Below the pieces are notes generated by a model. It was not told the origin of the DNA, made no database searches, and saw nothing but the letters and a program-made list of their open reading frames with translations. This document shows positions 24,601-36,003 of a stretch of 64,000 nucleotides of DNA, in pieces. The stretch is taken from positions 21,081,063-21,145,062 of the forward strand of contig NC_133063.1 in NCBI RefSeq assembly GCF_048771995.1. The letters are read 5' to 3'. Positions within the stretch are counted from its first letter, which is position 1; every line of letters begins with the position of its first letter. Origin of the DNA: Taeniopygia guttata (Eukaryota; Chordata; Aves; Passeriformes; Estrildidae). The position numbers and the translations under genes were made by a program.

Positions 24601-25799
24601 TATGCCTCATAGGGAACAATGAATAGGCCTATTACAAAACTTTCATTACTGGTGAACACTGAAGAAAAATTATCTTTGCATCATGAAGGTTCAAAGTAAA
24701 ATAAGGAAATTAAATTATTTTCATCAATGCTGGCTATATCTGCTAAATATTTTCTAATCATTCTGATAGAAAAACAGAAGGCTAACTTGCAATTAATAGA
24801 AACAATAATGATCAGTAGCATGTGTTGCATGTTATTTGAATGGAAAGTAATTCATCACATGTGAAATAAAAGATGTTTATCCTTGTGTCTCACTGTCTGC
24901 TGCAATCCTTGCAATTTATCTGTGAAAAAGTGAGAAACTGTATCCCCATTAGCATATGAATACTTGAGACATCAAATTTGTCATACAATAACAGGGGGAC
25001 ATTTGCTATTGGTGCACATGTGCAGACAAAGCAGTCATTTTGGGAGAGATATGAAAAAAAAAATTAAATGGTGTGGCTGTTTAAACCATTGTTTGTCTCT
25101 CTAGTTTCACATGGCAGTTTTGATCAGAGCAGCCAGGCAGATTGGCTGGAATTCCTAAAAAAATAAAACCTGAGCATGCAGCATACAAAAATAAGATGTG
25201 TTAAATTTGTATTCAAATGGTAGTGGATGACATTATTAAAGAAATGCAAAATACCAGTCCAGAATAAGCAAATTTGTGTTGTTTTTTTATATGTATATAT
25301 AAAAAGGGTGGGGGAGTAGACAAAAAAGAATGTTGTACAGAAATAAACAATTGCCTATGTACAGTTTTATTTCATGGCAACAAGATTGTAGGCCTTGGGT
25401 CAGATATGTGAAACTATTTCTCAAAGAGGTTGCATACAAAATTTAGGCCCTATAAAGGATTCTCAGTTGAAGTCGCCAGGCTATGTTCATTCCAAAAGTA
25501 GAGCTTTTTTTTTATCAATGCCAGCAACACACTTTCTTAATATTCTTATATGGGGTGATCACGCGCTATTCAGGGGGCCTGTCAGATTCCAGCGGGCTCC
25601 CCACTGCAGGGTTCTGCCATGTGGCATCATGTCACCCCAAGGTCAGGCAGAGACAAGTTTCTTTCTGGTGCCATGGCATTCTGCAGATGCATCCCACAGC
25701 CTGTAACTCAATTCTATCCTATCTCTCCCCACACAAGACTAATATGTTACCTATATTCTGTTCACAGGATAAAGTTTTCTGGTTTAATATTAAGCATGT
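21691..25799. other. Intergenic sequence without recognised genes
   Basis: AT-rich host sequence. Frames are all below 70 codons and none resembles a known protein. It could hold conserved regulatory elements, which cannot be judged without comparison. Confidence 0.55.
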
Positions 25800-26515
25800 T
25801 ACTTCAATCTGTCAGTTTTTTCACTAAAATTAGAGGTGACTTCCAGAAAAAATTAGTAGGCCTTAGCTCTTTAACCTCCCCATACACAACTGGCTCCCAT
25901 TTGCAGTTTGTGTCCCCCTTCTGTATTGCAGTAGAAGAGCGGTAAACTTGGAAATCATCTGCCAGTTTCCCTCCTTTACTGCTTCCTTCCGGATCCTCTC
26001 CCATGGAGGATCACTGTGTCACAGGATTCAGAAGGTTTGCGATCCTTTTCTGAGGAGGAGGGAAAGCAGACTGCATGGGCATTGCCCCGTTGGAAGTCAG
26101 CACTTCAGCAGCCAAGGTGAGCGTAGTTCTGGCTCCCCTGGAAGGGGCACGGCCTGGAGCAGAGACAGTGGAGCTCAAAGCAGAAGAGGTGGAGCCAGGG
26201 GAAGGACCTTGGTTTTGTCGTAACACGTTGGCTTGGGCAGGGGACATGGCGAAACGGTGGCCGACAGAAGAGAAAGAGAGACCACGGGCAGGAGAGTGTC
26301 GGAGTGGGAAGGATCCAAGATGGTAGCACCATTGCCATCTTGGGCCCTTGCTGGAGGAGTTGGAGGTGAATACAGGGCAACAGAGCAATAGGGCGAACTG
26401 ACACTTCCTCTGAGCATGCTGGTAATGTCAGCCCCACATCCCACTCCAGGGTAGTCCAAAGGACAAGAAGGATAAGGGCACAAAAGTTCAAGAGCTGTAC
26501 AAGGCATGGGCCCAT
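25800..26515 (-). pseudogene. gag: Antisense gag-like fragment (proline-rich to capsid start)
   Basis: On the minus strand the frames 26,515-26,011 are rich in Pro, Ser and Leu. They are followed by 26,004-25,804, which contains KWEPVVYGEVKELR, similar in pattern to the start of a class II capsid domain. This would be a gag scrap in opposite orientation to the provirus on its right. Frames change several times. The assignment rests on the capsid-like segment and composition only. Confidence 0.4.
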
Positions 26516-26739
26516 GCACTCAGCAGACTTTGCTCTGGTGTCCCAGTCCCAGGGTAGAGGGGGTCAGGGATGGAGGAGGAGAAGCCTAAAGGGGTACAAA
26601 CAGAAGAGGTAGAGTCCGTGATAAAACGGGTGGAACCTGATGGAGGGATATTACCCAATGTGGAAGCAGATCTCCACGAGGGAGGGTTGAGGGAGGGATT
26701 AGGGAGTAGCTCATTCCCAGGAACCAAGGGTAGGGAATG

Positions 26740-27359
26740 TGTGGGAATCCAGGGCAAGGGGAATATCCCTCTGTCTGCCCTGGGGTGCCCTGACTCCCAG
26801 GAAAACACTGACTTTGACCCTCATTCATGGAGAAGGTCTTCTAAGCCTCAAAGTAAACTAGAAACCACAAAAGTGTGAAATAGATTGTAAGGATTGTAGA
26901 GAGTATTTTAGTATGTCATATGGGTGAAATATTTAGATTTTAGGAGTTTTAGCATATTGTAGATACGTCCAAGATGGAGGATACAGGGTGCTGTCTCCAG
27001 TTCCTTTATTCTTCTTCCTTCTTCTTGGGTTTGGGTAGAAAAATCCACATTGCAGGTCTTTAGGGGTCAGGTATTGGGTTAGAAAGGGAAATAATCTAGG
27101 TATCACTTCTTAATTAGGTAGTTTAGTTTTTGATTAGACTTAAAAAGACCTTGCAGAACAAGTTTGATGGCCATTTTTGTGCTGTTTTCATGCATGCAAG
27201 GTCTGGGCACAGACAGTGTGCTGAAGTAATGATAACAATAAAACAAGAACCTGAAGACCAAGGAAGTCCTGTGCATCTGCTTTTCCTGACACGGAACTGC
27301 TTCAGGAGGGTTTCCCCCTGCCAGGGGACCCCTCAGGGAGTTGCCTGACATGGGGCACA
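26740..27359 (+). repeat. 5' LTR of the mosaic provirus (family 1)
   Basis: The block starts TGTGGG and ends GGCACA, followed two bases later by a primer site. An AATAAA polyadenylation signal is at 27,237-27,242. It is the same family as the solo LTR at 21,060-21,690. The LTR at the other end of this locus (36,014) is unrelated in sequence, so the two do not form a normal provirus pair. Confidence 0.75.
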
Positions 27360-27361
27360 AC

Positions 27362-27379
27362 TGGTGCCCCAGTGAGAGG
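27362..27379 (+). other. Primer binding site, possibly elongator methionine-tRNA type
   Basis: TGGTGCCCCAGTGAGAGG lies two bases after the LTR end. The first nine bases match the 3' end complement of elongator tRNA-Met, and the remainder matches after one inserted base and one mismatch. The gag-bearing minus element at 44.7 kb has a related site (GTGCCC and GTGTGAGG). Confidence 0.5.
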
Positions 27380-27606
27380 AAAATCCAGCTCTGAGGAGAT
27401 CATCTCATGGAATCCCTGGAAGTGAGCCAGATCCATCAAAATTCCTCCGGAGGTGAAAGGATTCAGCTGTTCAACATCTTGGTTCCTGGTGGCCACAGGA
27501 GTCACAGGAGTGCTCTGCTGGACGGATCTTGGGATTGAGAGCTGAACCTCAAATTCGGTAAGCTCTGAAGGGGACAAAAATTGGAGGGAATCTTGGCAAA
27601 AGTGAT

Positions 27607-30474
27607 TTGGACGCACTCCAAAAATTAGAATCCCTAGTGAAACAGCACTCATTAAAACTGCACAAAAAGGATTTGGAAAATTTGTTACTTTGGGCAAAGG
27701 AAAATTACCCATCTCTTAAAGAGAAAGATTTATTTCAACCCTGTTTTTGGGCAGATGCTATCATCAAGTTATATGAGGACATGGCAGCCCACGATCCAAA
27801 TGCAGGAGTGGCAGATCCAAATGCAGGACTGTTGTTTGCGGCTTCTAGAGTGCTCTATCAAGTTACATATGATGCAAAATATTCACAATTTGCTACATAT
27901 CAATCACAGAAAACCCCCAAACACCTAAGAGCTTTTCCCCAGGGGAAGAAGGGTAGGAGTCTGCCGTCCCAGAAAGTGGATTTCTGGAGAAGTCCCCCGA
28001 AGCTGGTGACCCACCGCAGGACCCTGCCAAGGCTCGGGAAATCTCTGGGAGGAGGGGGATACACCCGAGGGGGAGGGCGAGGCGGGAGAGGAGACGGCGA
28101 GGGAAGGAGAAAATAAAGGGATCGTGTCTCGGGAGGCCCCCAAAAGACAGCGCCGTCCACGTTTTAAATTACTTATTGGTAAAGATAAGGAAGAAGACAT
28201 GTCTTTTTGTGTTTTTCTTATGTCTCTGTATATCCCTGAGGTAGGAGAAGGGGGGTTGGAGGAGCTGTCCCATTCTGTTCCACTTTCCCCTCCCCGGTCC
28301 CAACTCTGGGAGGCGTCACAGGTGCCCGAGGCCCTTGTGGCAACGCCGCCTGTTTCCGGCGGGCCACCCACAGCCTCGGTCTGTCGGCATCCTAAAAAGA
28401 CGGCACAAGGGCACGCCCCAGCCGGTCGCACGCTCCCTGTGCATCCCCCATTCACCCCCCGCAGCCCCATCCACCGGAGCCCAAGCCACGGCAGCGGACC
28501 GGGGCAGCAGCTGATGCAGTCAAGCATCACACAGCTAGACCAGCCAGCATCCCCTGAGAAGGCACACGCAGCACCACATCTCGGCACAGCACGGCTTTCC
28601 CAGCCTCTCCAGGGCTGGAAAGGGAAATGGTCCCACGGCGGCGGGAAGCGGCGCACGGCCGATCTGTGGGACAACAGCGCCGCCCTGTGGACCAAAGGCA
28701 ACATTACAGCACGCATTGCAAAGGGTGCAGGAAAAACAAAGCAAAACCATTTAAATCCAGGATATACAGAATCGTCCACAACCAATTAAGGCCCTCATAG
28801 CATGCCTTGCAGAAAAAGAGCAAGAAACAATAGTCATCATTCCAGGAAAAAATGGACATGCCAAGGCATAGCACGTATTGGACAGGACATCAGCACTCAA
28901 GCCATGGAGGATCAACAACAAAAACAACAACAATTTCCTGCATTACAGGAGGACAGTGACGAGAATGTTATCTCCATCAGAGCAGGACAAGGCATTCCTA
29001 TTTCATCAAAAGAAACACCTCACTTCTGGACATCAACAAACACTTCAGTTTTTTATATGCCTGCTCCAAAGACTTGGCTTTCAGGTCAAAAGTCCAGTTC
29101 CTCAACTCAGCCAAGATTTTTTTCATTTTCTCAAGATTTTATAAAACAGCTTTCTCTTCAGCTTCAAGAATTTGTTCATCACTTTCAACCACAAAAGCAT
29201 CGAACTCGCTTTCTTCCATTCACTTCATCATCAACACAGGAAGCAAGCGCAGCAACTGCCTCTTCAGTTCCTCAATATCCAGAAGCTGACAACCTTTTTA
29301 CCTCTCCTCAAACAGAAGGGGGAGGGATGCCTGGAATGTATGCACCCTTCCAGCCAGAAGAGGATGCATCCAGGAGAATGACAGCCCCACCGGATGTGGC
29401 TCCTATTCCCAGCAGCAATTACGACTTAGTACCTTATGACTGCAAATACATTGCCTCAACAATTTTTACAGACTCACAACTTATGCTGTGGAATGTGAGA
29501 TGGCGAAGAGCTGTCACTCAGCTGAGAAGCAGATATGCAGGAGGGCCACACGCAGACCTCACATTGGCTCACTTGGCAGGAGATGTACCAAACAAGAGAC
29601 CTGAAGACCAGTCAGAGGGATTGCCTTGAGACGTGCTTGCAGACATCAAGGAAGCAGCCAAAAAGGCAATTCTACAAATTCAGCCAGTCGGAACTCCAGG
29701 AGATATCTACACAGAAGTGAGGCAAAGCCCTCAAGGCCCTTCTGAGTCTTCCAGTTCTTTCATCGATCGTCTCACACAAGAATTGGACCGACAAGTCAGT
29801 GATGAAACAACAAAGCCACAATTGCTTCAAAACCTCACATTTGCAAATGCCTACACAGAATGCAAATGGATCATCAGTCTGTTGACCAGCCAACAGTAAC
29901 AGACATGATAGAAGCATGCAGCAAGGTAGGCACACCTCAGCATATCGCAGCAATTCAAGCAGGAGTTTGCACAGAACAGGTAGGAAAAATTCTTCAAGAG
30001 CAACGTAAAGATTTTTTAAAAACACTTGAAGCTCTTTGTCCAGTTCTTCAGCTGGCCAGTCCCCCACAAGTGATGTCAATATCTGTTGAGATGTTGTGCT
30101 TCAAATGTAGAAAACATGGGAACATGAGGAAGAATTGTCCAGAACTAACAAAAGGCACGAAGGCATCAAGTCTTTGTCTCGGATGCAGAAGAGGGAAACA
30201 TCATGCAAATCAATTCCATTCCAAAACAGACATGGATGGAAAACCTCTACCCATTCCGGGAAACTCAAAGAAGAGCGCAGGACATCAATGCGCTGTGACA
30301 CAAGTGATGTCAGTGCCTTTGCAAGGAACTCCACAGGGATTCCCAGTCCCAGTGGCAAGACAGCCATTGGGGAACATCAGTCAGATTCCTTCAGCAGGAC
30401 CATCTGCCAGTTCCCCAGCGATCCAGAATTACTACCCCCAGGCGCACAATGCAAACTGGCAGCCTCCAAATTAG
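27607..30474 (+). pseudogene. gag: Gag of the mosaic provirus, unit 1 (class II)
   Basis: MA is at 27,607-28,116 (a helical N-terminal domain with LFQPCFWADAIIKLYED). The frame begins at a TTG codon and no ATG is present at that point. A proline-rich, GC-rich segment follows in another frame (28,124-28,789). Capsid (28,802-29,629 and 29,633-29,899, one stop between) has STIFTDSQLMLW and the major homology region QGPSESSSSFIDRL. NC (29,860-30,474) has two knuckles. In the first the His position is Asn (CFKCRKHGNMRKNC). In the second the last Cys is Phe (CLGCRRGKHHANQF). It is broken by at least two frame changes and a stop. The end overlaps the pro frame, with a frameshift signal. Confidence 0.8.
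30258..30311 (+). promoter_or_regulatory. -1 ribosomal frameshift signal (gag-pro): G GGA AAC plus H-type pseudoknot
   Basis: GGGAAAC at 30,258-30,264 is in the exact register (G GGA AAC in the gag frame, GGG AAA in the pro frame). Nine bases later stem 1 is AGCGCA (30,274-30,279) with TGCGCT (30,289-30,294). Its loop GACATCA (30,281-30,287) pairs with TGATGTC (30,305-30,311) as a 7-bp stem 2. Slip site, spacer and stems fit the known gag-pro signals of betaretroviruses. All pairs are perfect although the surrounding genes are decayed. Confidence 0.85.
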
Positions 30475-31125
30475 TGTGCTTTTTAAATGAAGATCATACA
30501 GTGATCCCCACAGGGGTCACTGGAACTACATGGAAAAGGCAAGATTTTTTAATTACAGGTAAAGACAGATGCAGCATTTTAGGGCTTATTGTTTATCCAT
30601 CAATTATCTCGGCAAATCAAAATGAAGAATTAACAGTCTTAGCTCAAGCTCTATGTCCTCCATTGATTCTTCCAGAAAATACTCCAGTAGCCAAAGCTAT
30701 TGCTTTGCCACCTCATGTGACAAAACAGATCATGCCAGTGATAGGTCAACAAATTTTACCTGTCAATGAAGACGTGGACATTCATGCCACCTGGGTGAAA
30801 CAGATAGGCTGTGATTGACGCATGATCGCCTGCAATTTGATGTGCGGCGACAAAATTATTTCAATCAGAGGCATATTGGACATGGGGGCAGATGTCACAG
30901 TCATTTCATAGCTTTTGTGGCCAAGAGAATGAACTTTGAGAACACCTTTGGGTGCCGTCTCAGGCATCGGGGGAAACACACTGTGCCTACAAAGTGAAAA
31001 CCCCATCGTCGTTTCAGGGCCAGGAGGGAAGACAGCCATCATCTGTCCCTTCATTGTTCAGAAGCCCATCACAGTGTGGGGGAGAGACATTTTATCATAA
31101 TGGGGAATGAAACTAGAAAATGGAT
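30265..31125 (+). pseudogene. pro: dUTPase-like domain and protease of unit 1
   Basis: The frame entered by the -1 shift runs to a TGA at 30,816-30,818. Its second half (TVIPTGV, then SILGLIVYPSIIS, then VLAQAL) has the order of a dUTPase domain but not intact catalytic wording. The same frame continues after the stop into protease: GILDMGADVTVIS at the active site (Met in place of Thr), a TAG at about 30,908, then GGNTLCL and VWGRDILS with another stop. dUTPase fused ahead of protease is the betaretrovirus layout. A short segment around 31,126-31,175 is duplicated (GGATTTTTAATAG twice) at the protease-pol boundary. Confidence 0.7.
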
Positions 31126-31140
31126 TTGGATTTTTAATAG

Positions 31141-32795
31141 AAAAAAAATAGAAAATAGAAATGGATTTTTAATAGGGGTCACTGCAGCACTCGCCACCTT
31201 GAAGTTGACATGGAAGACAGATGATCCTGTTTGGGTGGATCAGTGGCCCCTTGAAGAGATGAAATTGAGTGTTCTCAAGAAACTGGTCGAGGAGCAATTG
31301 CAGAAAGGTCACATCAAACCAACAACTAGTCCCTGGAATTCTCCAGTGTTTGTGATCCACAAGAAACCTTTTGATTCATGGAGATTGCTCCATGACCTCA
31401 GAAAGATCAATAAGTCATTGAAGAAATAGGACCACTTCAACTTGGACCTCCATCTCTTTCAATGATTCTGAGAGATTGGCCACTTGTGATCACTGATCTC
31501 AAGAACTGTTTCTTCAGCATTCCACTTCATCCAGAAGATGGTCCTTGGTTTCATTTTCCATCCCGAGCATCAACAGACAAGAACCCTTGCAGAGATACCA
31601 TTGGGTTGTTCTTTCACAAGGTCTCAAAAGCTCTCCAACGATTTGTCAATGGTTTGTGGCACGAGCTTTGTCTCCGGCATGGAAGAAACGTACAAAGGCA
31701 GTGACCGTTCACATCGCAGAGCCAACACATCAAGAGGGAGGCTCATCGCAATGTCATTGCAGAAGTTCAGAATGCAGGATTGGAAGTTTCCATCTCAAAG
31801 ATTCAGGAAGTTTCACCATGGAACTACTTGGGATGGAGAATCACAGAACAGACAATAAAACCACAGGAAATACAAATCAGGACTTGAGTCAATAATGTAC
31901 AGGACTTACAGCAGCTTTTGGGAGAGATCAATTGGATCAGACTGATTCTAGGGATCACAAATGATGAGCTTTCATTGCTTTTCAATCTGCTGAAAGGAGA
32001 CTTTAAGATCAAATCCCCCAGAACTCTCATGCCTGAAGCTTAAGACACCCTTGAGAAGGTTGCTGAAGCTCTTCAACAGAGACAAGTGCATCACTTTGTA
32101 ATGATGCAACCAGTATTTCTTGCAATTTTGGGAGAAAAGCTACAAAGCTATGGTCTCATATTCCAATGGGACTCATCAGGAAAAGACCCTTTGTTAATAA
32201 TAGAATGGATTTTCTTACCCTACAGATCTCCCAAAACAATTTTCACCACATTAGAAATTACAGCCCAGATTATAATCAGGGCCAGAACCAGATTGCTAAC
32301 AATGGCGGGCAAAGATTTTACAACAATTTACCTGCCGCTGGAAAAATAATATCTTGATTGGGCATTGCAGAAATCAGAAGACTTGCAAATTGCATTGTTA
32401 AATTATTTGGGTGTTTGTTCAATTAATTTTCCAGGTCATAAGCTGTTGCAAACAAAATTACACCTCAGAAAAAAATCAATGATAAGTGAAATGCCGTTGG
32501 ATGCGATAACATTATTTACCGACAGTTCAGGCAAAACACATAAATCAGTCATAACTTGGCAGAATGTAACCACAAAAAAAATGGGAATCAGACATTCAAA
32601 CAATGCAGGGCTCACCTCAAATTGTAGAATTAGCCACAGTGGTCAGAGCATTTCAAATGTTTCAAGAACCCCTCAATCTAGTTACAGATTCAGCATATGT
32701 GGCCAATGTAGTCAAAAGGATAGAAGGGTCACTTTTGAAAGAAGTAGATAATGAGGGAAATTGGCAAGTGTTCGCCCATTTGTCGCAGACTATAA
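31141..32795 (+). pseudogene. pol: Reverse transcriptase and partial RNase H of unit 1
   Basis: RT starts at about 31,190 (KTDDPVWVDQWPL) and shows SPWNSPVFVIHKK, WRLLHDLRKIN and VITDLKNCFFSIPLHPEDG (first catalytic Asp kept). Where YMDD should stand, the translation near 31,705-31,725 reads HIAE. The thumb and connection follow (INWIRLIL, then LLIIEWIFL), then RNase H with FTDSSGKT, QIVELATVV and VTDSAYVANVV. The domain breaks off at about 32,790, before its last conserved part, and the next bases encode the end of another protease. Several stops and frame changes. Integrase and env of this unit are absent. Confidence 0.8.
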
Positions 32796-32867
32796 GGCTC
32801 CGCTGTGGGGGAGAGACACGATGTCCCAGTGGGGAGTCCAGTTAATCATTTCTAAGACACCCCAGGA

Positions 32868-32904
32868 TTTTTTGAAGTAGCCACTGTGGGACGCCCTGCC
32901 CACA
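32868..32904 (+). promoter_or_regulatory. -1 frameshift signal (pro-pol): T TTT TTG plus stem-loop
   Basis: TTTTTTG at 32,868-32,874 reads T TTT TTG in the protease frame (GAT TTT TTG), two codons before its stop. A -1 slip enters exactly the frame that carries RT. Ten bases further, TGTGGG (32,885-32,890) pairs with CCCACA (32,899-32,904) around an 8-base loop. The homologous place in fragment C has only five T. Confidence 0.75.
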
Positions 32905-35585
32905 AGCTAAAGTGGTTGGATAACACCCCAAAGTGGGTAGCACAGTGGCCTTTGAGTAGAGAAAAACTCGAGGCGCTTGAGGAACTTGTGAAGGAGCAGT
33001 TAGCTCAAGGACACCTGCAAGAAACAGACAGCCCTTGGAATTTCCCAGTCTTTGTAATAAAGAAGCCTGGGAAGGACAAGTGGAGATTGCTCCATGATCT
33101 CAGAGAAATAAACGAAATTGTAGAGATCATGGGACCTCTCCTACCAGGAATGCCTAGTCTAGCTATGCTCCCCCGAGATTGGAAATTAGCTGTATTAGAT
33201 ATAAAGGATTGTTTCTTCCAAATTCCATTGCACCCTGAAGATGCCCCAAGGTTTGCATTCTTGGTTCCTACCATCAATTGGGAAGCCCCAATGAAACGCT
33301 ATCACTGGAAAGTTTTGCCCCAAGGTCTAAAATCCAGTCCTTTCATATGCCAACACTATGTAGCAGCACTACTGTCTCCAGTACATGCAGAGAGAAAGGA
33401 TGCCATCATCCTTCACTACATGGATGATGTGCTTGTGTGTGCTCCCAATGACTCTATACTCCAATACACACTTGACCTAGTGGTTGAAGTTTTAACCTCT
33501 GTTGGATTTAAATTGCACAAAAACAAAGTTCAAAGAATACCACCTTGGAGATACGTGGGCCTGAAAATCTCTGCAAGGACTATTGTCCCACAGAAATTGG
33601 AGATCAATTGCAACCCCAGAACACTAGCAGACCTCCACTTGCTGTGTGGGTCTTTAAATTGGGTAAGGCCCTGGCTAGACCTCACAAATGAGGACCTAGA
33701 ACCTCTCTTCAGTTTATTGAAGGGGGAGAGGGAGCTGGCCTCCCCCAGGGAACTGACCCCAGAGGCAAAGACAGCAATCGAAAAGGTACAGAAGGCCTTG
33801 TCAGAAAGGCAGGCACATCGATGTGACCCAAATGTGCCTTTCCAGTTCATTGTTCTAGGAAAACTGCCACACCTGCATGGGTTGATTTTCCAATGGATCA
33901 AGGGGCAGAAGGATCCACTCTTAATCATAGAATGGGTTTTCCTATTGCTCCAATGATCCAAAACCAACACTAGGCCACAAGAGCTGATAGCAAGGCTGAT
34001 TCAGAAGGCCAGGGTGAGGCTGTGCGAATTAACAGGGTGTGACTTTGCATGTATCCACCTTCCAGTCAGGCTTTCTGAGGAGGGAAGGAACTCTCCTGAG
34101 AGACTGACCAAAGGGATGTTTGAGCATTTGCTCCAGAGCAGCGCCAGTCTCCAGCTATCCCTGGACAGCTACAGGGGACAAATATCAGTCCATGCCCTGT
34201 CTCACAAGTTGTTCAATGAGGAATTCCACCTTATTCCTCAAGAGAAAAGGAGCCAGACGGCACTCAAGGCTCTCACAGTGTTCACTGATGCCTCTGGGGC
34301 TTCCCACAAGTCGGTGATGACGTGGAGAAATCCACAGACTCAGCATTGGGAAGCTGATGTTGAGCTTGTGGAGGGATCCCCCCAGGTGGCTAAACTGGCT
34401 GCAGTGGTGAGAGCTTTTGAGAAGTTTTCTGAGCCATTCAACTTGGTGACAGACTTTGCTTATGTGGCAGGAGTAGTGTCCAGGGCGGAGCAGGCTGTGC
34501 TCAAAGAAATAGAAAATGAACATCTCTTCAGGTTGCTCTCAAGGCTAATTTATTTAATCTCTCACCAGAAGCATCCATTCTTTGTGATGCATGTGAGGTC
34601 ACACACTGATTTGCCAGATGAGATTGCAGAGGGGAATCACAAAGCAGACTCCCTTGCTGCACCAGTTGAAAAAGCACGTCTCCCTGATGTTTTCCAACAG
34701 GCAAAGCTGAGTCACGAGCATTACCATCAGAATGTGCCAGGTTTGATTCGACAGTTCCAGCTAGCACGGAGTCAGGCCCGAGCCATTGTGACCAACTGTC
34801 CTAATTGTCAGCTCCAGGCCGTGCCATCGCTGGGCATGGGGGTAAACCCCAGAGGCCTTAGCAGCTGTGAGGTATGGCAGACAGACATCACACACAAGAG
34901 TTTTGGTCACCTTGAATGCGTTCATGTAAGCATGGACACATTCTCAGGTGCAGTGTATGCCTCTGCTCATATAGGACAAAAGGCTGCACATGTCAAACAA
35001 CACCTAGTACAAGCATTTTCAGTATTGGGGGTGCCAAAAACGATCAAAACAGATAATGGCCCAGCATATATATCCAAGGAGTTTCTGGAATTTCTCCAAC
35101 AGTGGGGAGTGGAACATAAAACTGGCATCGCCCACTCCCCCACAGGTCAAGCTGTAGTTGAGTGTGCACACCAGACTCTCAAACAGGTATTGAAGAAACA
35201 AAACAGTTCAGCTCCGTGGATGTCTCCACGACAGAAGCTCTGCAAAGCCATGTTTACCATCAATTTTCTGAACTGTTCATTTGAAAACATGAGTCCACCG
35301 GTTGTACGTCACTTTAACAGTGGCAAGCAGTTCAAATTGTCTCAGCATCCACCGGTCTTGATTAGGGATCCAGAAACTTGGGAAACCAAGGATTCCTATG
35401 AACTTGTAACCTGGGGTCGTGGCTATGAGTGTGTAGCTACTCCCTCAGGCCCTCGGTGGATTCCCCAGAAGTGGGTGAAACCTTTTGTCCCCAAGAATCC
35501 AGGTCAAACAGAAGGGGACAAGAAGCAAGTAGCTGATGCTTCAAAGAGAAGACGCCACCGAATGGAAGAAGAGGAATGTTCCTAA
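32868..35585 (+). pseudogene. pol: Pol of unit 2: RT, RNase H, integrase in one frame with a single stop
   Basis: One frame of 906 codons has a single internal TGA (33,954-33,956). RT (to about 33,950) has LDIKDCFFQIPLHP and HYMDDVLV, with YMDD at 33,417-33,428, so both catalytic motifs are present. RNase H (about 34,260-34,700) has FTDASGAS, TDFAYVAG and NHKADSLA, but the Glu position is Lys (AAA at 34,392-34,394). Integrase (about 34,700-35,560) has its His and Cys zinc residues (CPNC). The D, D, E triad is kept in QTDIT, KTDNGPAY and GQAVVECAH, and so is the C-terminal domain (GPRWIPQKWVKPF). Sharing of the frame with the slip site supports this as the true pol frame. Inactive as it stands. 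Confidence 0.85.
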
Positions 35586-35652
35586 GTGTGAATTCCTTCC
35601 GGCAGAAACAGAAACTTTAACATGTTCTTAAAATGTTTGTTTTTCCCTTTTA

Positions 35653-35964
35653 GAGAAAACCTACCTCCCACTCAACCCTGTGATTAACCCCATCCAAGTT
35701 GTCATCCTGCGAATGCTGAAAAGAATGTTTAAGGGCTGGGGATTCACGGGGTGGTGGACATCTATTGTTAGATCAATTTTGTTACTCCTTGTTATTTTGT
35801 TCCTTGTAACCTTGGCGTTCGGGATCCTGCGTCATGCCCTTTTCAAAGCTATCAAGGGTCTCATACCTTCTACCTCAGAAGCCAACCACATAGAGTTGGC
35901 TAACCTGAGGAGACCTGACTATGCCACCAACTGTAGGTGGTGGGAAACCCATACTCAGGGTTGA
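35653..35964 (+). pseudogene. env: Env tail remnant: intact short ORF with one membrane segment
   Basis: A splice-acceptor-like site (pyrimidine run ending TAG at 35,651-35,653) precedes an open frame. From the first ATG (35,713) it encodes 83 residues. A basic, aromatic stretch (MLKRMFKGWGF) is followed by a long hydrophobic segment (SILLLLVILFLVTLAFGIL) and a polar tail of about 45 residues. This matches the membrane anchor and cytoplasmic tail of a class II Env. The surface subunit and TM ectodomain are absent, removed somewhere between integrase and this point. It lies just before the PPT and LTR. It could be a leftover or a translated small membrane protein. Confidence 0.6.
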
Positions 35965-36003
35965 ATTGAGCACAGTGAATCCCTGTAACCTTGTTTAACA
36001 AAT

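Noticed and set aside
27925-28785. 286-codon minus-strand frame
   Set aside because: Antisense shadow of the GC-rich proline-rich part of gag.
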